Shown: positions 25,014-34,328, counted from the stretch's first letter. The stretch is DNA of 64,000 bases from Desulfitobacterium dichloroeliminans LMG P-21439 (GCF_000243135.2 NC_019903.1:1154001-1218000), one strand, 5' to 3'. A program made the numbers and translations. Notes: generated from the letters alone by a model not told the origin.

Positions 25014-25712
25014 ATGCTCAAATTGTATTTATTCATTGGAATGATAGGGCTTAGTGTTTTTTACGCATGGTTTTCACATCTCGTTATGATACCCCTTAAT
25101 AATAATTTACTATTGCATTGTATCATTTTAGGCCTTAGTTTTGGTCTTGCCAATTTCTTGTTAGCGAATTTATATTTGTATAAACATAACAAACTTAAAA
25201 ATCAAAATGAACTATTAAAATCGAGACTTATAACCGATAATTTAACGGGATTACTTAATCGTAGAGCATTGGATGTAGAATTAAATAGTTGTAATGAATT
25301 GATTTATTCTGTGATCTTTATCGATATTGATAATTTCCATGTTTTTAACAATCAATATGGCCATAAAGCGGGGGACACGGTTCTTTGTAAAGTTTCTGAA
25401 ACCATTAAAACGACTATACGAGTTGGGGACCGAGCATACCGTTATGGGGGCGAGGAAATCGTAATAATTCTTAAAGACTGTAATCAAAAAAATGCTCAAG
25501 GAATCGCAGAAAAAATTCGCACCCGAATTGATATGCTAAGCAACGATCCTTATTCGCAAATTACAATTTCTTTAGGGGTAGCGAGTTGCTCCGAAGAGAG
25601 TGAACCGATACAGGATGTAATTGAGAAAGCGGATTTTGCCTTACTTCAGGCTAAGTGCGCTGGAAAAAATCGCACCATCGTATTTGATCCAAAAAATATA
25701 ATTAACGCTTAA
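25014..25712 (+). CDS. Membrane diguanylate cyclase (GGDEF)
   Basis: A protein of about 232 residues with two N-terminal membrane segments and a GGDEF domain (TDNLTGLLNRRALD, FIDIDNFHVFNNQYGH). The active-site loop is RYGGEEI near residue 145, a functional GGEEF-type variant, so c-di-GMP synthesis is expected. No RxxD inhibitory site stands out. An upstream in-frame ATG at 24975 is possible. 25014 is preferred because AGAGGG lies 7 nt before it and the paralog at 39258 aligns from here. The -10-like TATAAT at 24955 lacks the 11-bp repeats. Confidence 0.88.
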   Translation: MLKLYLFIGMIGLSVFYAWFSHLVMIPLNNNLLLHCIILGLSFGLANFLLANLYLYKHNKLKNQNELLKSRLITDNLTGLLNRRALDVELNSCNELIYSVIFIDIDNFHVFNNQYGHKAGDTVLCKVSETIKTTIRVGDRAYRYGGEEIVIILKDCNQKNAQGIAEKIRTRIDMLSNDPYSQITISLGVASCSEESEPIQDVIEKADFALLQAKCAGKNRTIVFDPKNIINA

Positions 25713-25805
25713 GGTTAGAAACTCCTGGAGATGTCATGATTATGGGATTAAAGAATGGTGCGATAATTTGTGACTAAGAGAACTTGAATCATGGCGAAAA
25801 TAATG

Positions 25806-26205
25806 GGTTCTTGGGTTTAAGCGGGGACCCACACACAAGCCCTATCTACATTGCAAGCACGTGGTTCATTAACGGTGGGCTTTTGTTCTTAGCTATTACA
25901 TGGATATTTTTATATAGGGCACAGCGTAAGGGTATTGTAGCCAAACGCGGCCCTTATGCGCTGATACGACATCCTCAATATGTAGCTTTTATCGTGATTA
26001 TGTTTGGCTTCTTATTACAATGGCCTACGTTATTAACATAATTAATGTTCCCAATCTTAGTCATCATGTATATAAAGTTGGCAAAGGTTGAAGAGCGTGA
26101 GTCCATTAAAATTTTCGGTGAAGAATACGTAACTTACGCTGATGATACAGGACGCTTTTTCCCTAACCTCAAGAATCCTCGCAAGAAATTCACAATCAAT
26201 TCATG
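25806..26205 (+). pseudogene. Decayed 5'-truncated copy of the ICMT-like gene
   Basis: The sequence from GGTTTAAGCGGGGA onward copies the last two thirds of the gene at 23048, with scattered substitutions. The reading frame is interrupted by TAA at about 26039 (TTAACATAATTAATG, against TTAACCTTATTGATG in the parent). The 5' third, including the start codon, is missing. Confidence 0.85.
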
Positions 26206-26247
26206 AGATAATCGAATTTGTAGTTTATACTTTTAATAAAACTATCT

Positions 26248-26459
26248 TACAAGAGAAGAAGAAACATAAGGGATTTTTATCCCATATGTGGATGATGGTT
26301 TTATGCTGTGGTTTACCGATTGCTATTATATTACTAATACCAGTTATGGGAGGTTTTTTATCTCCTGGAATAAGGAATATGTTGCTAACTCTAGCTCCTT
26401 TGCTCTGTTTGTTGATAATGATGCCAATGATGTTCATGATGATGAGAGGCACAAGGTAA
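26248..26459 (+). pseudogene. Start-less copy of the small Cys/Met-rich membrane protein
   Basis: From GAAGAAACATAAGGG the sequence follows the gene at 23759 to its stop, but the first 23 codons, including the CC-containing N-terminus and the start codon, have been deleted. The membrane segments remain open. The duplication then continues into a copy of the parent terminator. Confidence 0.8.
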
Positions 26460-26509
26460 AGGGATAAATTCTTTCAGAATAAAGCATCAAATGTACAGCC
26501 TCCATAGTT

Positions 26510-26545
26510 AGATCTCTTCTGAATATTGTCTGGAGAGATCTCTTT
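26510..26545 (+). terminator. Duplicated, partly decayed terminator
   Basis: AGATCTCTTC pairs with GAGAGATCT and a T-rich tail follows. It is the copy of the terminator at 24084 and marks the right end of the duplicated segment. Confidence 0.6.
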
Positions 26546-26572
26546 TCATTAAAAGGTAAGAGGTGATTCGAA

Positions 26573-27505
26573 TTGCTAACACGAAAAAAAATATCTGTTA
26601 TTACACTGGTGTTTTCGCTATTTTTAGTTCTTCTTATGCCCAATATATCATTAGCAGAAGCGAACAGTCTAAACGCCCAGAACTTTAATGTCTATGTAAA
26701 ACCAGAGTATGATGATCCGCAGACTTTAGTTATTTATAAAGGGGATTTTGTCAATTCAGGGGATGAGATCATAAAGAAAGGCACTCCTATCTCCTTTATC
26801 ATACCCGAGGATGCCAAGATTGGCATGGCCTGCGAACTTAATGTCCAAGGGGGTCATGAGTGTCAACCATATACTACCAAAGAACTTGGAGACAACAAAG
26901 TTCAATTATCGTGGAAAATAACTAAGGATATAGCCCCAAATCAAAAGTACCCTATCTTCCTTGAATTCTATTATGACAATAAAGCCGTGGCTCCCAATAA
27001 AAGTTTTGATTATACATTCATTCCCACCTCAAGCATTGATATACTGAAGCTCTGGATCATAGCGCCGAAGGCTGCAACTAATTTTATGACAAATCCCGCA
27101 TCATTAAATGTTACTCAAGATAAGGAAGGTCTCGCGAATTATCTCTATACTTACAATAACCTAACTTCAGATACACCCGTGAATGTTAACGTTAGTTATG
27201 TGAAGTCCGATAACAAACCTACCTTTGATACGCCTCAAGTTGGAGCGAAGACATCACCTTCGTTATCTGGAGCGGGAGAAAATTGGTTAACGAAACCAGC
27301 TGTCATTATACCGACAATTCTAGCTATAGTTACCATAGGCTTTCTCGTAATATATGCCTTACGAAAACCCCAAAGTCAATTAGTGAGCAATAACAAGTTA
27401 GATAAAGAAAAAAGACGAATACGTCAGATGTTCTTAGATGGAGAAATTAGTGAAGATACATATAAGCAACATATTGAGGACCTGGAGGAGAAATTGAATC
27501 GATAA
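26573..27505 (+). CDS. Secreted/anchored protein of ccm cluster 2, function unknown
   Basis: A 310-residue paralog of the protein at 4536. It has a signal peptide (about 1-29, cut after SLAEA), a beta-rich outside domain (about 30-220), a membrane segment near 240-262 and a cytoplasmic tail ending with RQMFLDGEISEDTYKQHI, the same SHOCT-like motif. Two Cys (in MACELNVQGGHECQ) are absent from the cluster 1 version. TTG start with AGAGGTG upstream. It opens cluster 2 and is followed by ccmE after 11 bp. No characterised function known to me. Confidence 0.75.
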   Translation: MLTRKKISVITLVFSLFLVLLMPNISLAEANSLNAQNFNVYVKPEYDDPQTLVIYKGDFVNSGDEIIKKGTPISFIIPEDAKIGMACELNVQGGHECQPYTTKELGDNKVQLSWKITKDIAPNQKYPIFLEFYYDNKAVAPNKSFDYTFIPTSSIDILKLWIIAPKAATNFMTNPASLNVTQDKEGLANYLYTYNNLTSDTPVNVNVSYVKSDNKPTFDTPQVGAKTSPSLSGAGENWLTKPAVIIPTILAIVTIGFLVIYALRKPQSQLVSNNKLDKEKRRIRQMFLDGEISEDTYKQHIEDLEEKLNR

Positions 27506-27516
27506 GGGGCAGAACA

Positions 27517-27990
27517 ATGGATCTTAGCAATAAAAAAAACTTAAAAGTTCTAGTTGGCACACTAGTTATTGTAGTTGCTATAGCCTACCTCATACTCTCA
27601 AGTTTATCTACAGTGACCACAGCGTACTATCTTAAGGTGGGAGAAGCTTTACAGGGAAACATTGATTTGGACAAATCGTACCGTATTGAGGGAAAGATTG
27701 ACGTTGAAAAGGCCACCTATAATACAAAAAAAACGCCTATTGAGCTAAAATTTCAAATCTACGATGAGGATAACCCAGATCAAAAGCTTACTGTGATATT
27801 CAAGGACGTAAAACCGGACAATTTTCAAGATGCCACGGGTGCCATTGTTGAGGGGAAATTTCAACAAGACGGCACCTTTAATGCGGATATCCTAAACCTG
27901 AAGTGCCCTTCGAAGTACGAAGCAGGCGAACCAACAGAGTATGAAGGGAGAGTCTCTGAATTTTTACGCTCCCTTGGCATTAAATCTTAG
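27517..27990 (+). CDS. ccmE: Heme chaperone CcmE, Cys-type (cluster 2)
   Basis: A 157-residue membrane-anchored OB-fold protein. The anchor covers about residues 11-31 and the heme-binding end LKCPSKYEAG contains CxxxY instead of HxxxY. A further 20 residues follow the motif, unlike cluster 1. In cluster 1 ccmE follows the CcmI-like gene; here it lies second, before ccmF, so gene order has been reshuffled since the duplication or the separate acquisition of one set. Confidence 0.88.
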   Translation: MDLSNKKNLKVLVGTLVIVVAIAYLILSSLSTVTTAYYLKVGEALQGNIDLDKSYRIEGKIDVEKATYNTKKTPIELKFQIYDEDNPDQKLTVIFKDVKPDNFQDATGAIVEGKFQQDGTFNADILNLKCPSKYEAGEPTEYEGRVSEFLRSLGIKS

Positions 27991-28026
27991 TCCTATTTTA
28001 AGTATTTTAAGGAGGTACATATAGCA

Positions 28027-30054
28027 ATGGCCGAAGTTGGCTATTTCTCACTGATTCTAGCTTTGATTGTAAGTTTATATGGCATCATTGCCTTCCTTTT
28101 AGGCGTGCGCAAACAGAATCCAATGTTTCTATCCAGTGCCAAAAACGCATCGCTTGCAGTTGCCCTCCTATGTACGGTGGCGACTGGGATTATGGTGTTT
28201 TATCTAATGACGGGTGAGTATACGATCAAATATGTCTATAGTTATACAAGTAACGATCTGTCTGTGTTCTATCGCTTTGCTGCTCTCTGGGCAGGAAATG
28301 CCGGCTCACTGCTACTTTGGCTGTTGCTTTTAGTCTGGTATACCGTTATTGTCGCGTATTCCAAAAAGACGCAACACTTAACTCCTTATGCAAGCAGCAT
28401 CTTGTTGCTCAATTCAGCCTTTTTTCTTTTCGTTCTAGCCTTTCTGAGCAACCCCTTTGAAAGGGTTTCGGGTTGGTATCCGGGTACATATCTGGCAGAC
28501 GGAGCAGGGATGAATCCAATGTTGCAGAATCCCGGTATGGTTTTCCATCCTGTAACAACTTATCTCGGTTATGTCGGCTTTGCTGTACCCTTTGCCTATG
28601 CAATGGCTGCCTTGATTACTCGCAATTCTGATGATCAGTGGATCCGGGTCACTCGACGTTGGACTATTGTGGCTTGGCTTTTTTTAACTCTCGGAAATTT
28701 ATGGGGAGCACAATGGGCTTACATAGAACTTGGCTGGGGAGGATACTGGGGATGGGATCCTGTCGAGAATGCATCGTTTATACCTTGGCTCACAGGTTCG
28801 GCGTTTTTACACTCGGTGATGATTCAAGAACGTAAGAATATGCTTAAGGTCTGGAATGTATCCCTCATTAGTATTACCTATGTTCTAACCTTATTCGGAA
28901 CATTCCTTGTTCGCAGTGGAGTATTAACCTCTGTTCATGCATTTGGCAGTGGCCCCCTGGGACGTTACTTTCTCATCTTTACTGTGTTCATGTGTTTTTT
29001 TGCAGGAGTACTTATCATATTCAGATATGATCTCCTTACCCAGGACCATACCTTTGAGTCCTTTCTTTCAAAAGAAAGTAGTTTCTTACTTAACAACTTA
29101 GTCCTAGTCGGGATGGCCTTTGCAATATATTTTGGGACTATATATCCTTTGATTTCTGAAGCGGTTCGTGGAGTTAAAGTTTCTGTTGGAGCTCCCTACT
29201 TTAACTCAGTTATCGCTCCTCTAGGCATTGTGCTATTTCTTCTAATGGGCATTTGCCCGCTTATCGCATGGCGTAAAGCCTCGTGGCGAAATCTTGTGAA
29301 AAACTTTCTGTGGCCAGCCTTAGGGGCACTGGTGGTGGTTATCATTTTGTTTGTTAGTGGAGAACGAAAAATATATCCTATGCTCGGATATGCTACAGCA
29401 TTTTTCACTATGGCAACTATACTACTAGAGTTTATTCGAGGAACTAGAGTACGCCATCGTATTACTAAAGAACCATATCCTCTAGCATTTATACGCTTAT
29501 TGCTACGCAACCGTCGTCGCCATGGTGGTTATATCATTCATCTTGGCCTTGTCATCATGTTGATCGGCATCATTGGTTCGAATAATTCGGATATACAACT
29601 TACCAAAACAGTTAATTTTGGAGAAAGTGTTGAGATTGGGAACTACCGGATTGTTTATGAAGGGCTTTACGAAAAACAAAATGGCAAAAAGGATATAGTC
29701 TATGCCGACCTTTTGATATCGGATAAAGAGAGCGGAAAATTGCTTGGCAGGATTGAACCACAGAAGGTTTTTTATCAGACGACCAAACAACCAGCGACAG
29801 AAGTGGGGCTTCGCTCCACACTTAAGGAAGATTTGTATATCATTTTATCGGCTTGGGAAAAAGATGGGACAGCGACGTTTAAGTTCCACGTAAACCCCTT
29901 AGTGGCTTGGATCTGGATTGGAGGATATATACTGATAATTGGCACGATATTTGCTCTATGGCCAGGACGTGGGAGTCAAGCAGGTTCAAAATACCTGAGC
30001 AAAGCCTCTTATCCAACGGCTACCAACTTAGGTGAAGGGGGACAGGTTTCGTGA
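28027..30054 (+). CDS. ccmF: Cytochrome c heme lyase CcmF (cluster 2)
   Basis: A 675-residue polytopic membrane protein, paralog of the cluster 1 CcmF. The WWD segment GWGGYWGWDPVEN begins near residue 236. The C-terminal outside domain and final membrane helix (WPGRGSQAGSKYLS) match its paralog. AAGGAGGT lies 11 nt before the ATG. ccmH overlaps by 4 bp (GTGA). Having two CcmF proteins suggests that two sets of c-type cytochromes, or two growth conditions, are served separately. Confidence 0.95.
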   Translation: MAEVGYFSLILALIVSLYGIIAFLLGVRKQNPMFLSSAKNASLAVALLCTVATGIMVFYLMTGEYTIKYVYSYTSNDLSVFYRFAALWAGNAGSLLLWLLLLVWYTVIVAYSKKTQHLTPYASSILLLNSAFFLFVLAFLSNPFERVSGWYPGTYLADGAGMNPMLQNPGMVFHPVTTYLGYVGFAVPFAYAMAALITRNSDDQWIRVTRRWTIVAWLFLTLGNLWGAQWAYIELGWGGYWGWDPVENASFIPWLTGSAFLHSVMIQERKNMLKVWNVSLISITYVLTLFGTFLVRSGVLTSVHAFGSGPLGRYFLIFTVFMCFFAGVLIIFRYDLLTQDHTFESFLSKESSFLLNNLVLVGMAFAIYFGTIYPLISEAVRGVKVSVGAPYFNSVIAPLGIVLFLLMGICPLIAWRKASWRNLVKNFLWPALGALVVVIILFVSGERKIYPMLGYATAFFTMATILLEFIRGTRVRHRITKEPYPLAFIRLLLRNRRRHGGYIIHLGLVIMLIGIIGSNNSDIQLTKTVNFGESVEIGNYRIVYEGLYEKQNGKKDIVYADLLISDKESGKLLGRIEPQKVFYQTTKQPATEVGLRSTLKEDLYIILSAWEKDGTATFKFHVNPLVAWIWIGGYILIIGTIFALWPGRGSQAGSKYLSKASYPTATNLGEGGQVS

Positions 30055-30542
30055 GGGAATTCTTATTTCGAATCTTCACGTTGACTTTAGTGCTTGTCGT
30101 GGTAGGTATACTTACCCCTTGGTCAGTAAAGGCTGAAGAATGGCAAACTCGCCAAATACCTGTCGAAGTTGAGCAAGGAGTTGTCTGTGTACTCGATGGT
30201 TGCATGATGAATCTTCCTTCCTGTGAAAATGTAGCAGCAGAACAATTAAGGAATGTCATACGCGAGAAGATGTTTAAAGATGGGCTTAACAAGGAACAAA
30301 CCTATACTTATCTTGCTCAGATCTACGGTGAAAAGGTTTTGGCTGCACCGCCAAAGAAAGGGTTTAACTGGACGGTTTGGTTGGCCCCCTTTGTTCTTAC
30401 GATCGGTGGAGGAGCATTTATTTATTTGGGCTTGGAGAAGTGGGTTATTCCTAATCGACTGGTAGAGCCCCAAGAGGATATCTCATCCATAGATCCGGAG
30501 CTTGAAAAACAGCTTGACGAGGAAATTAAAAAGTATATTTGA
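30051..30542 (+). CDS. ccmH: Divergent CcmH-like protein without CXXC
   Basis: A 163-residue protein with a signal/anchor, a short outside domain and a C-terminal membrane segment (about 107-128), in the position of ccmH. Its thiols are CVLDGC (CX4C) plus a third Cys (LPSC) eight residues on, instead of the CXXC of CcmH. The following helices (DGLNKEQTYTYLAQIYGEKV) match the cluster 1 protein. Whether it can do the same redox step is open. GTG start overlapping the ccmF stop. Confidence 0.8.
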   Translation: MREFLFRIFTLTLVLVVVGILTPWSVKAEEWQTRQIPVEVEQGVVCVLDGCMMNLPSCENVAAEQLRNVIREKMFKDGLNKEQTYTYLAQIYGEKVLAAPPKKGFNWTVWLAPFVLTIGGGAFIYLGLEKWVIPNRLVEPQEDISSIDPELEKQLDEEIKKYI

Positions 30543-30557
30543 GAGGAGGAATAGTCT

Positions 30558-30917
30558 TTGAATATCCTCTTTAGTACCCTTCTAATGATTTTAACGATTC
30601 TTCTTATTATACTTCCTTTTATTAGGAGGAGGCATACTGCCACATTAGCATTTAGCAACGGGCAATCTTCAGAATCAGTTAATCAAAAGGATTTGATACT
30701 CGGTACTTTAGGTGAAATCGAATTTGATTATCACATGGACAAGCTTTCATTAGACGATTATCAGACGTTGAAGAGCAATTATTCTCATATAGCTGTCGAG
30801 GTTTTGAAAGCTGAGAAATCAAATGCCTATACCAAGGATGATATAAACCTGGCGAAATATAATCTCCAAGACATTGAAGACGAAATCGAAAAAGAATTGG
30901 AGACTATGAATAGGTAA
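30558..30917 (+). CDS. CcmI-like small membrane protein (cluster 2)
   Basis: A 119-residue protein with one N-terminal membrane segment and the helix GEIEFDYHMDKLSLDDYQTL, paralogous to the one at 7988. The C-terminal part is acidic and helical (DIEDEIEKELETMNR) rather than basic. TTG start with GAGAGGAGGA upstream. Confidence 0.7.
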   Translation: MNILFSTLLMILTILLIILPFIRRRHTATLAFSNGQSSESVNQKDLILGTLGEIEFDYHMDKLSLDDYQTLKSNYSHIAVEVLKAEKSNAYTKDDINLAKYNLQDIEDEIEKELETMNR

Positions 30918-30937
30918 ATTATGAAAGGGCAAGCACA

Positions 30938-31393
30938 ATGAGAAATTCCTCTATTCTTCTAGCCCTTACAGGTGCACGCATAGAATCAGGGTATACTGTT
31001 CCGGGGCATCTTCAGTCTCACATTGCCCTTTTTAACTCAGAGCCTCTTGTTTATACAAATCCCCACTTGTGGGTAGTTTACTTCTTAATAATGCTTAGTT
31101 TAGGAATTGCCTGTATCGTTCTCATAGGTAGAAGGCGCAGGGATAGGTGTCAGGAAAAGCCGAATTGGAGCATACCGACTTTGGATAGTAAAAAGAACGA
31201 AGTGGTTGATGAAGAAGAAGCATTTCTAAGGCTTAAACGTTTAAATGATAGGTTGCTGGGCGAGATAAAATCACTGGATTCACAATTTACTTCTGGAAAA
31301 ATTCCTGAGGAACGGTATCAGGATTTGCGTGAGCAGAAAAAGGAAATGCTTGTACGAGTTAAAATAAGACTCAAAGATTTAACAGATGGTTAA
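30938..31393 (+). CDS. Unknown conserved ccm-cluster membrane protein (cluster 2)
   Basis: A 151-residue partner of the protein at 8734. It has GYTVPGHLQSH and NPHLWVVYF on the outer side of a single membrane segment (about 47-66), then a cytoplasmic coiled coil (FLRLKRLNDRLLGEIKSLD). It directly precedes ccmA, as in cluster 1. Unlike the paralog it has only a weak N-terminal signal. No named family recognised; conservation of the PGHxQ...NPHLW patch in two diverged clusters argues for function. Confidence 0.72.
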   Translation: MRNSSILLALTGARIESGYTVPGHLQSHIALFNSEPLVYTNPHLWVVYFLIMLSLGIACIVLIGRRRRDRCQEKPNWSIPTLDSKKNEVVDEEEAFLRLKRLNDRLLGEIKSLDSQFTSGKIPEERYQDLREQKKEMLVRVKIRLKDLTDG

Positions 31394-31417
31394 ACCACCA
31401 TCTTACGGAGGTAACAG

Positions 31418-32122
31418 ATGATTGTCGCTGAAGGTTTGACCAAGAAAATTGGAACCAAGGAAATTTTAAAAGGTATTGATTTAGAAATTCACGACGGTGA
31501 GTTTGTTACATGTTTTGGTCCCAATGGAGCAGGAAAAAGTACCACCTTAAATATTTTGGCACTCCTTAGTAAACCCTCAGGGGGCAATCTCTGGATAGAC
31601 GGTCAAGATACAAAAGAAAATACCGAAAGTTTGCGTTCAAAGATTGGTGTGATATCCCACAACTCATTTTTGTACAATAATCTCACGGCACAGGATAACT
31701 TAGAATTCTATGCCAGAATGTATCAAGTATCTCATCCCAAGGCGAGAGTAAGTGATTTGCTTGAGAGAGTGGGTTTAACATATGCTGCGAATGAACTTGT
31801 AGGTGCTTTTTCACGGGGTATGCAGCAACGTTTAAGCATTGCACGTTCACTCATACATAAGCCCTCGATTCTTCTGCTGGATGAACCATATACGGGTCTT
31901 GATGAACGAGCTAAGCATATTCTGAATACCCTTTTGGCCCAAATATCCCAGAACAAACGAACTATCTTCTTAATTACTCATGATTTTGAGCAAGGTCTCG
32001 CACAGAGCAACAAGAGTCTTATCCTTGTCGGAGGTCGTATCGTTTACCGTTGCAATTCTAAGGATATTGATCGGGTGGATTTTCGTAAGACCTACTTGGA
32101 GTACGTAGGTGGGGCTGCATGA
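31418..32122 (+). CDS. ccmA: Heme exporter ATP-binding subunit CcmA (cluster 2)
   Basis: A 234-residue ABC ATPase with GPNGAGKST (Walker A), FSRGMQQRLS (signature), LLLDEPYTGLD (Walker B) and ITHDF (H-loop). ACGGAGGT lies upstream of the ATG. Its last codons overlap ccmB by 4 bp. Confidence 0.93.
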   Translation: MIVAEGLTKKIGTKEILKGIDLEIHDGEFVTCFGPNGAGKSTTLNILALLSKPSGGNLWIDGQDTKENTESLRSKIGVISHNSFLYNNLTAQDNLEFYARMYQVSHPKARVSDLLERVGLTYAANELVGAFSRGMQQRLSIARSLIHKPSILLLDEPYTGLDERAKHILNTLLAQISQNKRTIFLITHDFEQGLAQSNKSLILVGGRIVYRCNSKDIDRVDFRKTYLEYVGGAA

Positions 32123-32790
32123 GCTTTATACATCTAAAGACTCTTCTATGGAAAGAATTCAGAGGAGAATTCCGAACCAAAGAGGTTCTAAGTTCAATGC
32201 TGGTTTTTTCTTTGTTAGTGGTTGCTGCTTTTGGATTTGCTCTTGATCTGGATCGTTCTGAAACAGGCAAGGTTTTACCTGGGGTTATCTGGGTGACGTT
32301 GATCTTTGCCGGAATCTTAGCCTTAAACCGTTCTTTTACCACTGAACTTCAAAACGATTGTATTTATGGTCTCATGCTCACGCGAGCGAGCCGAAGCACA
32401 ATCTATTTTGCTAAACTAATAACGAACTTGTTGCTAATGGCCGTCGTAGAAATTATCATCGTCCCTTTATTTTTCATTATGCTCAATTACCCAGCCCCCC
32501 CACACCTATCACTACTCGTCTTGGTTCTGATACTTGGAACCTATTGCTTCATGGCGGTAGGGACGTTTCTTGCTGCTTTAGCAGCCGGAACTAGAGTAAG
32601 TGAAATGCTTCTACCCTTACTAATGTTACCCATGACCATGCCGGTATTGCTCTGTTCTACCCTCGTCACCAAGGGGGCGTTTGAAATAATGCCTAATGAC
32701 GTAGGAATTTATATGAAACTGCTCGGTACCTACGCCGTAATCTTTACCGTATTACCTGCTCTATTGTTCGACCACCTACTGGAGGTGTAA
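32119..32790 (+). CDS. ccmB: Heme exporter permease CcmB (cluster 2)
   Basis: A 223-residue protein with six membrane segments, starting MSFIHLKTLLWKEFRGEF at an ATGA overlap with ccmA. It aligns end to end with the cluster 1 CcmB and supplies the reference for that gene's uncertain start. Confidence 0.92.
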   Translation: MSFIHLKTLLWKEFRGEFRTKEVLSSMLVFSLLVVAAFGFALDLDRSETGKVLPGVIWVTLIFAGILALNRSFTTELQNDCIYGLMLTRASRSTIYFAKLITNLLLMAVVEIIIVPLFFIMLNYPAPPHLSLLVLVLILGTYCFMAVGTFLAALAAGTRVSEMLLPLLMLPMTMPVLLCSTLVTKGAFEIMPNDVGIYMKLLGTYAVIFTVLPALLFDHLLEV

Positions 32791-32792
32791 TT

Positions 32793-33482
32793 TTGTTAAA
32801 AAAATTAGTAAATCGTTATGGAGAGAAAATATTAGCTTGGGCAACGTTTATTACAATGTTTTTGGCTTTGTATATGGCATTAGTTTATGCCCCCACTGAA
32901 AAGACCATGGGGGATATACAACGACTTTTCTATTTCCATGTTGCTTCTGCTTGGTTGGGGATGCTTGCTTTCTTTGTTGTATTTTTATCCAGCATCCTTT
33001 ATCTCATCAAACGAGAAAAGAAATGGGATAATTATGCTTATACATCCGCCGAAATTGGCGTGATATTTACTACCATTGTCCTTGTCACGGGTCCCATATG
33101 GGCCAGACCGATATGGCAAACTTGGTGGACTTGGGATCCTCGGCTGACAACGACTTTGATTATGTGGTTTTTGTATATTGCTTATGTTAAGATTCGCTCT
33201 TCTCTTCATGAGGATGATAAACGCTCCCGCTATGCAGCGGTTTTTGGAATTTTGGCATTTACCGATGTTCCTATCGTTTTTTTCTCGATTCGTTGGTGGA
33301 GAACTATGCATCCTGGTGCCATCGTCTCGGGAAGTGGTTTAGCACTTGCTCCGGATATGAAGCTAGCCTTTTATATGAGTCTTTTGGCATTTACATTACT
33401 CTATTTGTTGCTTATGGTTAAAGGTTCCAGAATTGAAACGCTTAGAGCGAAGATTACAGCTCTTAAAGAAACATTGAGGTGA
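32793..33482 (+). CDS. ccmC: Heme handling protein CcmC (cluster 2)
   Basis: A 229-residue six-helix protein with the WWD motif WQTWWTWDPRLT and conserved His residues in FYFHVASAW and RTMHPG. TTG start with GGAGGTG upstream. Followed by ccmD after 4 bp. Confidence 0.93.
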   Translation: MLKKLVNRYGEKILAWATFITMFLALYMALVYAPTEKTMGDIQRLFYFHVASAWLGMLAFFVVFLSSILYLIKREKKWDNYAYTSAEIGVIFTTIVLVTGPIWARPIWQTWWTWDPRLTTTLIMWFLYIAYVKIRSSLHEDDKRSRYAAVFGILAFTDVPIVFFSIRWWRTMHPGAIVSGSGLALAPDMKLAFYMSLLAFTLLYLLLMVKGSRIETLRAKITALKETLR

Positions 33483-33486
33483 GAGA

Positions 33487-33630
33487 ATGGATCGTTTGTT
33501 CTTTCTTTTTGTAGGGTACACCTTTATTTGGGTTCTAATTTTTTGGTACATATCACGACTAGGTACGCGCCAGAAGAAATTGCAAGAGGAGCTCGAATTG
33601 CTTAATAGATATCTTCAGGATAAGCCCTAA
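33487..33630 (+). CDS. ccmD: CcmD-like small membrane protein (cluster 2)
   Basis: A 47-residue ORF, MDRLFFLFVGYTFIWVLI at the N-terminus, with one membrane helix and a basic then acidic tail (RQKKLQEELELL). It occupies the ccmD position directly after ccmC, as at 11306. The GAGGTGAGAG region supplies the ribosome site. Confidence 0.8.
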   Translation: MDRLFFLFVGYTFIWVLIFWYISRLGTRQKKLQEELELLNRYLQDKP

Positions 33631-33692
33631 ATGGAGAATAAGTATGGAACGTAAAGTGTTATTAGAAGGAGATCGTTTAGGGGAGGAAATAC

Positions 33693-34328
33693 ATGGCAAA
33701 GCTTAATGAGAAAAAAGCCCGGTTTGAGGCAGTATATCAACAAAGTCGAAGACGTAAAAAGATTGTCTTAAGTGCTTTTGTCAGTGTGCTTATCCTTGGC
33801 ATCGCTGTCATGATACTTTCTACACGGGAGGCCATTCCGGGTTTTGATAATAAATATTCAATAGGGAAATCGATGGATTACAAAAATCAAAAAATAGAAA
33901 TGACCGAGGTTACCCCAACTATCGAAGATGGTCGAGTGAGCATATCCCTTGAAGATCTTAAAAAGAGCTCTATCCTTTATTTAATGTATGACCCAAATTA
34001 TGATGTTGGAAATGGGCAAAAAGGCTTACCGTTAATGGCCTATCTGACACCGGCAGGTCGAATTACAGTCGCCGTGAGTTTTTGCGAACCGTGTTATTCG
34101 CGCAAATTCCGTATCGAAGGGGATGTCCTTGTTTGTAATGTCTGCAATACACGATGGGCAATGGCGGATCTCACAGGGCTGAGCGGAGGGTGTCCGAAGT
34201 ACCCACCGGACGAGCTCAACTATACGGTAGAGGAGTCTACTGGTAAGATCTATGTTGAGGAAACAGAGCTAAAGGATTGGAAACCTAGAGATTATGACGC
34301 ATCCACCACGAGTGAGATGAAGAAATAA
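33693..34328 (+). CDS. DUF2318-type membrane protein with four-Cys site
   Basis: A 211-residue protein with a basic N-terminus, one membrane segment (about 26-46) and an outside domain holding CEPCYSRKF and CNVCNTRW, a four-Cys site like that of DUF2318 proteins, plus GGCPKYPP. DUF2318 proteins are predicted to bind an Fe-S cluster or metal and occur with iron/heme transport genes. It lies 62 bp after ccmD of cluster 2, in the same direction with GGGGAGG upstream, so it is probably the operon's last gene. Confidence 0.82.
   Translation: MAKLNEKKARFEAVYQQSRRRKKIVLSAFVSVLILGIAVMILSTREAIPGFDNKYSIGKSMDYKNQKIEMTEVTPTIEDGRVSISLEDLKKSSILYLMYDPNYDVGNGQKGLPLMAYLTPAGRITVAVSFCEPCYSRKFRIEGDVLVCNVCNTRWAMADLTGLSGGCPKYPPDELNYTVEESTGKIYVEETELKDWKPRDYDASTTSEMKK

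Noticed and set aside
26142-26459. A 105-residue fused protein starting MIQDAFSLTSR
   Set aside because: It joins the wrong frame of the decayed ICMT copy to the start-less small protein; no ribosome site at its ATG.
25712-26573. An insertion sequence or phage remnant as cause of the duplicated segment
   Set aside because: No transposase, integrase, terminal inverted repeats or target-site duplication could be seen.
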